A model generated the notes under the pieces. That model ran no database searches. It had not been told where the DNA came from and was given only the letters and a program-made list of their open reading frames with translations. The translations under genes were made by a program, and so were the position numbers. From Pomacea canaliculata (taxonomy: Eukaryota > Mollusca > Gastropoda > Architaenioglossa > Ampullariidae), in the NCBI RefSeq assembly GCF_003073045.1, contig NC_037590.1, forward strand, positions 16,212,778 to 16,276,777: a DNA stretch of 64,000 nucleotides, written 5' to 3'. How positions within the stretch are numbered: the first letter of the stretch is position 1; each line of letters starts with the position of its first letter. This document shows, in pieces, positions 28,727-40,600 of this stretch.

Positions 28727-31700
28727 ACGTAAGACTCAACTTCTAACTAGTTTAGCATGCCCGCTGAGTAAAGCATGCAATCTAAAGTCAAATACATTAG
28801 GTTGTAAGTTTTTTCAATATGTATCAACCAGATAATGCCTGAAAAAATGAGGAAACTTGCAAATATTAAGCCAGCTTTGGGATCATCAAATAGCTGTATG
28901 ACAATGACTATGACACACTTTATTTGTCCCAGTGAGCAGTTTGAATATGGGAAAGGTGTTCTAGTCACAAAAGTAAAAGTTGGAAATAAAAATAAGAATG
29001 ATTTTCATTCAAGTTTACCAGTGTCATACATGAAAAGATCTATTATTTTCTGGTAAATTACTACCAGTGAATGATTTTGTTTGCTATCATATAATGATAG
29101 TTTTCAATGGTATAGATTTCTTTTCCTACAGTGGTAGACAGTGCTTGGGGTGATTTTTATCAAAAGTTTTCCATCAGACCATTTGATCAAGAGATTTACT
29201 TGCTTTCGATATTCTGTAAGATTTGACTCCATAAAGAGTTGAGAGGTTTTCTTCAAATTGTTGTGAAAAGAGCAATGGTTTTATCCTTTATAGAGAAGTG
29301 TGTTTTTCATTGCCCAATAGTTTTGGACAATACAGCCAATCTTCTCCTTCTTTAGTGGCTTTTATTTATCTTGCCCATCATGAGTAAGGGTTACATTTTT
29401 GGAGCCAGTTATGCAACAATGCAAAGAACTCACAGCTCTGACTATGCAGAGACCAAGCAATATCCCTAGCCAGTGGTGTAGGAAGATGCTCAGCTTTGGG
29501 GTCACAAACTCCATGCTGACAGTGAACGAAATTCACATTCTTGTCCTCTCAATATCTTTTTGAGGGCATGGCTGTCCCCTGTGCTGCCAATGGCTCCTAT
29601 GCCACTGCTAGCAACAACCCAAGTAAGTCTCTACACAGAGTTGTAAATTCTTCCTGCCTCTTTGCACATTATGAGCAGAAAATGTAACCAGTTAATTTTT
29701 CTCTTACGCAAGAGGAAAGGGGGACAGTCCTTTTAAAAAAAAAAGCAACGTAAAACTGCTTATGTGGGTTTTATTATTCCACTTCATGAAGTTGTGGTCA
29801 TGATATTTTTTTTTCAGTAGGAATGAAAATCACCTGTAAGGGACTAGAAATATTGTATGTTGCATAGCATTAAAGGATGCATTTAGGCAGGGGTGCCATC
29901 ACTAAAAAGAAATGTAGACTGACATGTAGCAGACATACATTTGCTCTAACTAAAGAAATACTAGTTACTTATGCGCTACACAGTAAGTTAGTTATGCACA
30001 GATTAAATTCGACAAGTTATAGACATGCCAGCAACTTAATCCCATAGCCAAAGAAGCTTTTCAAATATCCATAAATTACTGTTGCAATCAGAGGACCTTG
30101 TGATAAGAAATTGAATGTATTGTCACTTAAAAGATATAATTTACGCACTTCTAGAGGCTTTGTAGATCTGAAAAATCAAAATCAGTCTCTAAACAGAATT
30201 TTTATTTATTTTCACAATACTTTTTTTGGTTTCTGTTACACTTTCTTTTCATAAAAATGACCACTCTTATTTGGTGTTTAAATTTTCTATTTAAACAAAA
30301 AGAAATTGAAAGAAAGTTAATCAAGGACTTTAAAAGTATCATATTAGATGATATGTAAACACTGAAAAACATAAATGTTTGATGAATTTATTTAATCATT
30401 TACAAATAAAAACATAACTTCAAAATGTAAATGTTTTAAATTTCTTATTTATATATCACAGGCACAAAACATTAAGCAAAAAAATAGGTAAGTAGATAAG
30501 ATTATAAGATAAGATGAAAAAAAGGAAAAAGAGTTTGACCAAAGTGGGCCTTTAGAACATTTAAATGTGTATTATCACTTGTGATGTTTGGCCTACTGTA
30601 ATGTGAAGGCTGCATACTTAAGCTGATATATTTTGGTGATTGATCTTGGTTAGAAACAGCTGGAAGTGGTTATTTATGAAAAGATATCTTGGATCAGAAT
30701 GAGCTCTTTGTCTAAATTTATGTTATTTTCTCTGAAAATGTTTTTCTGGCCTTTACCTATGTTCTTGACCTCCATAAGATCCAAAGCATCTAAAATTTGT
30801 ATTCATGTAATTTTCCGAAAATGCCAATATATCAATATAAAGATCTGAAACAGCTTTTTCTATGAATGAAAGTTGGCGAGTAAATCTGTTTTTAAATACA
30901 AGCATTTTAAATTGCCTCTTTTTAAAAGGATGAATAATAATGTATTCCAGATGACACACTTATTTATACTCTTCAAATCTACAAGCCAGCTATATATTTC
31001 TTCTACTACAAAAACATTTTGGCAGACACTTTGGTGAGAAAATAATTTACAAACATCAAAACAGGTTATTAAGGTTGATAAGACTTAGATGGACTCATTC
31101 ATTTATAGCTTCCATACCCATATCACGTTATGCTGCATTGCAGAAGAGGTAGTTAGCCAATGGAGACCTGAAATTTATTTATGCATCATAAATTTTCTTC
31201 TTCTGTTCTAAAACTTTGACTGCATATGATAACATAAGTACACAAGTTTTCTTGAACATAGATGTAGAATTTCATACTCATTACAGTTTAGGTCCAATTG
31301 TAATTCACTTTAGTGTACGTCTTTGAAAAAGAAAAATCTCCATCAGAATGCTTGGTTGCAACATCCTGCTCTCTGGTGTTCATAAGTTAAAAAATAAATA
31401 TACTACATCCATTTTAAGTTTTGAAGACACTTACATTTTCTTTTTATTGTTAAATTTCAATGGAATCAAAAAGCAATGCCAAAACTAAAGCAAACTGTGC
31501 ACTAAAAACAAAATAGTGTAGAAAAAATATGAAAATGTATAGCAAACATTAAAATTAATTACATCTAGCTCTGCTATAATAATAAAATGTTCTAAGGTTG
31601 TACTGGAATATACTAGATCACAGTAAAGCTTTGCAATATAATGGAAGGAACTGCAAATATCCATTTACATTTTATCATACAAAACACATCAGCTGTGATG

Positions 31701-33376
31701 TTCTGCAACTATAAACTGGTATAGGGTTAGAAAAGACAAAAATCACAGCATTTGGGCTTGCTACCATGATTGTGTTCATGTAAACATGTAAACAGGCATT
31801 TGACATTATACCACCTGCATGCAGCCACACTTTACATTTTCATGAACAGGATGGACATGTAAATGTGTGTTCGCAGGCATGCACATGTACCAATTCTCAC
31901 CAATTCATAACATTTTAAATTTCAAGTGTTTCCAAATATCAGTAATGAGTAAGAATGGAGAGCAATAATTGATTAGTTGCTATGGAAATTGCCATTCCCA
32001 GCTCAAACTATACAAAGAGGCACTTGGATTTGTTGTGCTCACAGAGGTATGTTCTTATATATGTGTTTGATTTTCTTATGGGTCATATCTAAAGTGAATT
32101 TGACAACAAACTAAATTAAGTACTTTTTATAAAATACAAAACCTTGGCAAAAGGAACAGTCATGTTCAATACCGAGTCATGTGTTCAATACTAATTATTC
32201 TGTAAGTAGCATGGAGCTTGCAGGAATATACATTATTTAATACAAATGTGCGTTCATTGCGCTAAAAAGGCACTAAAATATATAAAAAGTGAATACGGCA
32301 AGTGCATTTTTTATTTATAAATTATTGTAAATCAAATGGTTTCATTTATTTGAACTTCCATAAATCATAATTTGTAAACCAATAAAGGCATTTTTTTTTT
32401 TTGATGTTATTTAGGACACATAGAGTGCATCTATATATCAAGTATATATAGTTTTGCTTGCAAAAAACACAATATATTTTCTCTCACCAACCCATATATC
32501 CAAAATCAAATGGTGAGGTGGTACATGTAATACTGAATAAAAGCGACTAGATTTATCTTAAGTTAACTTGGATGTGGTCAATGTAAAAACAAAATCCATT
32601 CGGTGAAGATCTGATTTTGCGCAATATCACAGAATTAAAAGGTATATTTTTGTTTTAGAGTTATTTTTAAGTTATATAAAATCCATATGTGCTGTATAAC
32701 ATCACCAAAGAAAGCATCAAATTTCTAATTGCTTTCTGAAAGAAAAACAGTGTCTTCATAATTCATGTTACCTAATTCAGGGATCACACTGGCATATAAA
32801 GAAAAATGTCCATACATAACATTAGTCTGAATTAAGGTAAATGTAATAAGTCTGCTAAATTAATGTAGTACGAGTACGACTTCTTTGTTCAGTGCCAGGT
32901 CACAAGGAGATGCTTATTAATTATAGTTCATAAATTTAAAAATCTCTCATAATGGAAGCACTAATTTTTCAGCAAAAGTAATATTTAATAATCATTAAAT
33001 AATGCGTATGTGTCTTATTTTCAACCTCAAACTCTTAAAACATCATAAGGGCCACAAAGAGCAAAGGAACAAATTTTGGTATTTTTCCAGAAAAGCATTT
33101 TTTCTTTTAAACTAAATAAATGAAAATAAGTATAATCATTCTGGTGAAATCACTTAAGTTTGCTACATTCATCTACATGGCATTTCAATAATAATACATT
33201 TTGAAATAAAACTTTCAAGGTACAAAAAAAAAAATTCAGCAGTAAAATTGAAGATTGTATGTAGCTCATTATGATGATCAGTCGGTCTTCTTTTTCATCA
33301 GAAAGCAGCTGATAATGCTTAGTGTTTCTCCATTTTTCAAAGACCTGCAACTGAGTTTAGCCCAGTGATGAATTTT
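28727..33376. other. AT-rich noncoding stretch
   Basis: It lies between the convergent ends of the rightward AKR gene and the leftward tandem-CH gene. No exon is visible. It may hold the long 3' untranslated region of the CH gene: a splice acceptor is available at 33377, and minus-strand AATAAA hexamers occur near 32.3 kb. It also contains the small inverted-repeat element at 29,471-29,607. Confidence 0.55.
29471..29607. mobile_element. Small MITE with CAGTGG...CCACTG ends
   Basis: The left end, CAGTGGTGTAGGAAG, and the right end, CTCCTATGCCACTG, are inverted repeats. The 5-bp sequence CTAGC flanks both sides (29466-29470 and 29608-29612), like a target-site duplication. The 137-bp element has no coding content. 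The CAGTGGCGTAG-type terminus is common among hAT-like nonautonomous elements, but those usually make 8-bp duplications, so the class is uncertain. Confidence 0.6.
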
Positions 33377-34065
33377 CCTGAAAAAAAATACAAAAAATAA
33401 TGTCAGAGAGGTTTTGTTTCTTGTCACATACTTGTTAGACTGAAAAATTAAAATGGGCTTATCCTCTCCTTTGACATTTATCTTGGAAAAGTACTGGTGT
33501 GCTAATGTTTACTCGATCTGGCTACCATCAAAACCACAGTATGGAGACTACTGTACTGTCTGTCTCAGAAAATGTCACTGGTTGCCAGGAAAGTGTTCCA
33601 TGCAGTATAAAATTGCAACTCTATCATCTTTCCATTTTGAAGGGTGCACTTCCAGCCTATCTTTCTGCAATTAAGTCTCCTAGCTTATTTTCTTTCTATC
33701 TATATTTATCACTGATCCTCAAAAGAAAAACTGCTGAATGTCCCTAGGACGAACTTAAAAGTCTTTTGCTGGGCATATGCTGCCCTAGCTGTCTGGAATA
33801 TACTTTCCTTTCAGCTGAGACATGCACCACCTTTGTCAGCATCTAAGCAGCAGATGAAGATGCATTGTTCCATTACACTTATGACTGAAAACCTGTGGAT
33901 GATCTTGTCCTTGGTTGTGTAAATAATGCAAAATGTTGTTATGCTTTATGTACCATCATGATATTGGTACATGGTTTAGTTTTTTGTATTTTTTTTTAAT
34001 TGTAAAATTATGTGTCATATTCTCTAAGCAATCTTCACTATTATTATTACTCACCTTAGTCCAGC
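33377..34065 (-). other. 3' untranslated exons of the tandem-CH gene (putative)
   Basis: After the TGA at 34066-34068 the minus strand offers a perfect donor AAG/GTGAGTAA, so the last coding exon would end at 34055. A strong acceptor (eight T then CAG) opens a further exon at 33377. The stop lies only about 11 bases before that junction, so nonsense-mediated decay would not be triggered. The 677-bp intron between them carries a plus-strand LINE fragment. The 3' end is not resolved. Confidence 0.45.
33555..33890 (+). mobile_element. LINE ORF2 C-terminal relic
   Basis: Translated across frames, the plus strand gives CHWLPGKCSMQYKIATL, then EGALPAYLSA, ECP, LKSFA, WNI and PFQLRHAP-like pieces. 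These are in the order of the C-terminal domain that follows the reverse transcriptase in CR1/Jockey-like non-LTR elements (LHWLPV..R..YKIA.L, LP.YLS, VWN.LP..LR). Several frameshifts and stops show it is dead. It lies in the putative 3'-untranslated intron of the tandem-CH gene, in the opposite orientation. Confidence 0.65.
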
Positions 34066-37000
34066 TCAGACACTGACACCAGTGTACTTCTTAATTAGCT
34101 CATTGGCATAGCGCCTCTGTTCATCAGAAAGTGCAATGGGTTCCTGACTGTTTGAAAAACAGTAAATAAAAGCAAATTAAAGTATGCTGTCAAGAACGAT
34201 GATTTAGTAACCTAAAGAACAAAGAGCTAATTGCTTGTTCAAAAGCATAAGAGAGGGGACTGAGTTATTTTATTTAAATCACTCCTGATGATTCTCGAAT
34301 GTTTTGAAATTGTCATTTATGTATTTTATCCAAATAATAATATTAAAACAGGAATAGTGGGACCCACAATTTTTTTTTCTAGTGACTAATTTCCCCAAAT
34401 CTGGGTGGTCTCTTCCATTCAAATGCACACCTAAGGCAACACAGATAGTCCACAGATATATTTACATGACCTCAGGCAATATAGGTTAATTAGCCATGTC
34501 ATGACATGATTTTGATCTCTTTTTGCGCTAGCTGATGACAGGAGATTCTAAGTATCTCAAAAATTGAAAGGTATAGCATTCACCCAGATTTGAGGAAAAA
34601 AATTTTTTCACAGCTGCTTTACCCAATCACAAAAAAATTGCACCCCACTATATTCCTTTAAAAAAGAAGATGTTTTCATAACTGTGCTTCAGTTAAATAC
34701 TGGTTAACAGAGAAGTTCCCTGTGAAAGTTGGCTGAGATCACTTTTAAGCAAACATCAACACATTTAAAACGACAATGTTTTTGCTTGCTTGTGTTTTAT
34801 AAAATAAAAATATGTTTTGCATGCACTCAAAGGCTTTAAAATTAAAATATAGCAACATACTTAAAACTGTACACAGATGAATTACTTTTAACTTCAGAAA
34901 CTGTAAACATAGACTCTGACTGATGAGTTGAAATCACATCTAAGTCAAAAGTCATATCTGCATGAAACAGCCCATGCATCATACTTACTAATGTCTTTCA
35001 TTATTTTTCAAACATGGAATTAATAATGATTTTTTATTAATCTTAAAAAACATGAAAGTTTACATGTTGTGCTTTAAACAGTCATATTTGTAGAAAATTT
35101 TATTATCTTATATATCAGTCACACAAAATGTTAGCAATTCTCTGTTAGTATTAATAACAGCAATAATATGGTTCGTATATACAACTTAATTGACATGTGA
35201 AAATTTCAACAAGGATGATAAGTAGTGTGAATTGTGTTATATTTAGTAAAAAAAAAATCTATCAGTGTTTCATTACATATAACATGGGCTTTTCACAAAT
35301 TCTATGTCTGCGCAAAATAGGTAATACTTTTAGGTATCCTTTTATGCACAAATTATATTATCTGTTTTTTTCATTCCAGTAAACTGCAACAGATTCATAG
35401 ATAGCAGTGTTTTTAAAGTATGTGTATATGTGAAACTTTGTATAGCATCAGCTTTGGAAGTGATGAGCAGTAGGTATCTGTTCTACTTCTGTTTATATTT
35501 ATGAGATTTCCAGTACAGACCAGGTTCATTCTCTTCCCCACTGAATCATCATACATTTAGAAATTCAAATCAATAGTCCTTTCCTCTGAAGGTAAAGGTT
35601 TACATCTCGTATAAGTATAGGACTTATTATTTCCATCATCATGGTATTTATTGTGTTTGCTTTTGATGCATTTAAGTAATGTTGATTACTTTAGGTGAGC
35701 TGATGAACCTGGCAACACATACGGTGTACATTCTAAACATCCATCACCACCAAGCACAAATGAGGTCCAGTGCTTTCAAAGGCTTACTAGAGAATGTGAA
35801 CAGAGTGCATATAGTGTTAAGAATAGTACACAGAAAGGTAGCAGTAGCTAGTAGTAAGCTACATAAGCGATGTAGAGATATTTTGCCATACAAACAGCAG
35901 AGCACAACACTATCCCCATCAATAAGATTGTTGTTAGCTATACATATTATATGCATACTTACCTAAGCTTCTTTATAAGTTCAACCACGTTAGGAACTTC
36001 TTCATTTTCACTGCCAGTCCATAAGCCACCCATTTCAATTACATCAGGTATACAATGATATTCATTTATAATACATAGTTCATGTCGTTACGGAAGCCAT
36101 TAAAATTCACACACACTACAAACAGGCATATACATCTGGCTTTGTATTAGCATGCCGTGCAGACAAATTTCAAATTTCAACCCTCATTGTGACCTGTTCA
36201 AGAGTGAAGACCATATAAAACATTTCAAGTGATTTAGACAATGAGTATTTCTGCTTGATTTCACCACCTAGCAGCAACTAATATAGCTCGAGTACTTACC
36301 TTAAACGGGTCACTTGCAACTAATATTTATGCAGTGAAAAAGGGAACAAACATTTCTAGATAATATTTTGATATTTTAGGTGAGTAAGAGGAGGGTAAGG
36401 GAAGGTGGAAGAAAAGGGAAATAACCTTTCTCACTCAAAACTTAATAGATTATTAACACTTACAGCTGTAGTTCAAACCAGGACTTGGAACGATGAAGTT
36501 TCCTAAACCCATCAAGCTTCGCGTCTTCTTTACTTAAGCTTCTGGCGATGTCCCCAGCACCAGCATGAGGGAACAGAGGCTTGTTGTTAGTGGTGCTCCT
36601 GCTCTTATGAAGCTCTGGAGACAGTCGAGTTGGTGGGGAGTGACTACGATAGGCAAATCGTGGACTGGCACTCCTGTCCCTTCCACGAGTGTTGAACGTT
36701 TTCCCATTTTTTAAGATTCCTTTTCTGTTCTCACCAAAGGAAACAGGGCTTGGGCTTGGCCGTCTCTTTTTAATGTCAAGCACATCATTAAAGGACACAT
36801 TTAACCTGTCAGCTGTGACGCTGCGACCTGGACTCCTGCTCATAGTCTGACTTTCTCTAAGACTTTGTGATGTTCTTGTTGGGGAATCTTCATGAATACT
36901 ATTGAAACAGCTTCCTTTCTGGTTGGACTAGCCGAGTGTTTAGCATGCAAAGAGCTGGCTGTTTCATTTCTACTGTGGTAAGGGCGATAGGGAATGGGTT

Positions 37001-37640
37001 TCTTTATGGGGAACTCATCTACGGAGGCAGCTGGACCTGATCTGCTGATAGGTGGTGGGCTTTGCATTCTTCTTTTGAAGTCCTCATCTAGATCTAGCTT
37101 GTTTGGATTGGGCTGCAGATCTGGGTAGGTGATAAAGTTTACTGGTGATGCATGTGGATCTGGGCTGCTGCACCTATCAGAGGTTAGACTCTGATACCTG
37201 GACTTTCTGTGTGGGTAAATTTCTCGATAATTTGATGGAACTGTAGGAGACAAATCTTCCATGCTGTAGCTTAAGTTACGTGCAGGACTTGGAGCAACTT
37301 GTGTGATACTAGAAATGTTGGGTGTGCCAGCTTTGGATTGTGTACTAAGGGAAACAATATCATCATTGCGAGTGCTGCTTCGGTGATGACCAGGAGACAG
37401 ATGGCCATTAGACCAATTTAGGCTGTTGGATTGGTATTCACGTTCAGCCTCATCGATGGCTCCCTTTTCCTGGTAGTTGCTGATGATAGTTTTGACTTTA
37501 GACTCATTGTGTGTCTGCTCCATGCATTTAAGTTTATGAAGAAGATCTGTCCGTTCCTCACGCAGTTTATCCAAACATTCCCGCAACTCCCTGATTGTAT
37601 GTACAGATTTAGAGTGGCTCCTCTTTAAGTCATCCATCTC
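34066..37640 (-). CDS. C-terminal exons of the tandem-CH protein
   Basis: Three coding exons. Exon 37640-36464 starts with a coiled-coil end (MDDLKRSHSKSVHTIREL, then LRECLDKLREERTDLLHKL) and goes on into a disordered Ser/Pro-rich part (YSMEDLSPTVPSNYREIY, RLSPELHKSRS). Exons 36010-35963 and 34147-34066 give ENEEVPNVVELIKKL and then SQEPIALSDEQRRYANEL, ending in KKYTGVSV and TGA. Exon 37640-36464 is 1,177 bp, one short of what the phases need. The frame changes near 36,890-36,925, where KEAVS should join SIHEDSPTRTSQSLRES. A missing A in the CAATAG context would explain it. Confidence 0.75.
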
Positions 37641-40600
37641 CTGGCAGACAAAAACATCTTTTGGTTTTATTTATGAACTGTTTGTAACATGCACTTAAAG
37701 TTTTTGTTTAATTAAAGGAAGAAACACATTACTCAAATGACTAAGGCACTTGCTAAATGATTTGAATCTTTAATAGCAGTAAGGCCTTAGTATAAAAATA
37801 AGAAATCACAGCATGAAGATTTTAAAGTTCATCAGAATAAATTTTGTTTCCATTCACTAAGCTGAGCAAGATAACTATTTCCAAAAATCTGTGTAAAAAA
37901 TCTCCAGATATCATTGTTCAAGAGGTTCAACACTTATGTGAAAGACCATGAAAATGCCTTCTGAATTAAAATATATCCTCAGTTTCTAACTGGTTGTAGC
38001 CTTGATGAGGTAAAGACATCCATGGACTGTGACATTGCACAAAACATATACGATATATCTCTTTGCATGAAATATCTATCTAAAGAACAAAGAAGGGAGA
38101 GATTGCATTTACTCATATTTTGGGAAATATCTTGCTATGAGCTCAAAGTAGTCACTTGACAAAAAGAGCCTGCACTCTAGAGGATATGTTTTCCAGTGAA
38201 GTTTTTTCTTTGGCATTTTACTCTGACACAGAATATGCTAAAATATGGCTTACCTTCATTATTATTCTGTAAAACTGAAACCTGTCTAGTTTTACACCAT
38301 TCCATAGTGAAAAGTTTGTAAACTAACACTTCACATTAATGTGAGCATAAAAGCACACTACCTTTTTCAATGAACTGTTCTCAGTCTCTATAACTGAAGC
38401 TCGACCATGGAGTTCTGCATTCTGCTCTTTAAGAGCAGAGATGTCAGGCTTATTCTCTGATATGGACCTGTCCAGCATAGACAGTGTATGATCTAGTTCT
38501 TCTTCCAATTCTTCATTGTCATCTTGAACCTGCTGTACCAAAAGCTCCAGTTTATGAATACGCTCCTCCATTGCTTGGGATTGTTCACGTTCTTGCTCCA
38601 GAGTTGTACGCAGCTCCATATTTTCAGCTTGAGACTTTGCCAGATGTTTTCTGCAGTCATCAAGGACCTAAAAAGAGATACTTAGGTCATAGGTATGTAC
38701 TTTAGACAATGACTTCAGGGTTGTTAAATGTTGATACAAATGCAAAATAGATTGTCAAAACACATTAAAAATGCACTTGGAGGGTACAGACGAAACATTA
38801 AAATAATTGTATCACAATTGTTTATTTCATTTTTTGCAATGCAGATGATTTTAAAGAAAACATGTGTTGCTTACTTCATTTGTCTTTCCTAGTTTGCCTT
38901 GAATTTCATGACGAGCATTGTTAAGTTTGGCCTGCAGAATGTCATTTTCAACAATGGCTGATGCCAGTGCCTGCTTCAGTTCAATAGTATCTTCATCACT
39001 GAGAGTGTGAGAGGCAATCAACTGCTTATATCTCTCATGGCGATTGGGATCAAGTCCTTCAACACCAGTAAGATCATTTCCCCAGATATCCTGCATTACA
39101 CTGCGGATAGGACTCTTGTACCCAAGGCTGATGGGCTTTTTCTTGGGACTGGTCTGCTGTACTAGCTCTGTTTCTCTTAATGTTGCTGGGTTATGCACAG
39201 CTCTGTCGCTGTCATCACGCAAGAAATCTGAGGAGTCTGCCACCACCTGAGAATTCAAAACTTGCTTTTTTTGGAATGAGTAACTGCCAGGCTTATAGCG
39301 CACTGGAGAGAAAGCACATCTGTCTCTATAATTTCTTCCTGGTTATTCCGTTGGAAAGATCCAGAGTTCAGATGCTGCAGTCTAGGTGATAACCGTGGTT
39401 GTGGGCTGAGACTTCCAAGCCTAGCTGTACTCTGCCATGGTTTTGAATAATTTTCTAGATTTTCTGTACCAGCAGATGTTGAATTATCTTTTGGAGCTAG
39501 AATCATCTTGTTATCAGTTTCCTGAATTTCCCTGTGAAAAGAGTAAGAATTCCTGTGAGCATTTTGTCCAGTGTGATGATCCATGGTCTAGGTGTTCAGG
39601 TACTTTTCTGTCTCTGCTAGAACTGGACTGTCTTCCAACGGGTAAAGTGTCAACATGAGCCTCCTCCATGTTTTCGATCTTCTGCTTCAGTTCTTCAATT
39701 TCCTTGCAAAGGACTTCAATAAACTTTGTCTGAGCAAGCGAGTTAACATTTCTGGTTTTGACCCATGCACCATCTTGGCGTCGCCTCTGACGCTCCCAAG
39801 CTTCTCGTCGAGGTACTCTTCCAAGACCCCCAGTCCTAGTGGCTGCAAACATGGTTTCATCTGACCAGTGAAGTGGGGACATCCTGTCAGGTGTGCTACC
39901 AAAGCATGGACTGCCTTCCGGTGACAATGCAAGCCTGAGACTAGTGACTGGAAAACTGACACCGCCATTTTGTCTGTATGATGAAGGCAGAGGTGAAGAA
40001 CTGGTGTGATAACCAGCAGGACTAGATTCATAGCTTCTTGGTGACAAAGAAGAAGATAAAGAACCTCTTCCAGGGGAATAAGTCTGCTTTGTGGCTGTGT
40101 CTCCTCCGGAATGTGATAATTCTTTTCTGCTTCTGTGTGATGGGCTAATCAATGAAGACACACTGTATCTGCCCACAGGTGATCTGCTTGATAAAGATGT
40201 TGTGCTTCCAATCTCATTTTCTTGGTGTGGTGATATGGATGGATGTCTAAGGTTTGAAACGACTGAGCAAGGTTTTTATTTTTTCTCTCTGAAAAAGGCA
40301 GATTTCTTTGTGGATCTTTAGATCTGCCTAAACCAGGTTCTGCTAGTGGGGACAGATAATTGCTTTGAGCAATGCTTAAAGGGTTCATAGAATTTCCACC
40401 ATCTTCAGCACAGGCAGATACTGAGCGCTGAGAAGTTTCATGTGATTCACTTTCCTCAAGCACCTTCAGGTCTGTCTCTTCAGACTCTTTCTTCTCTTGT
40501 TTACCAGTTTGTGACATTTTTCTACCATTACTGTCCCTGGACATGTTTATATCAACTTCAAGCCGTGCTTGTCTTAAAGCTTCAAAAAGTGCTAAGCTTT

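Noticed and set aside
39533..39604. A 72-bp intron (GTACCT...TTTTCACAG) near the third frame shift
   Set aside because: Its length is divisible by three, so it cannot correct the frame change.
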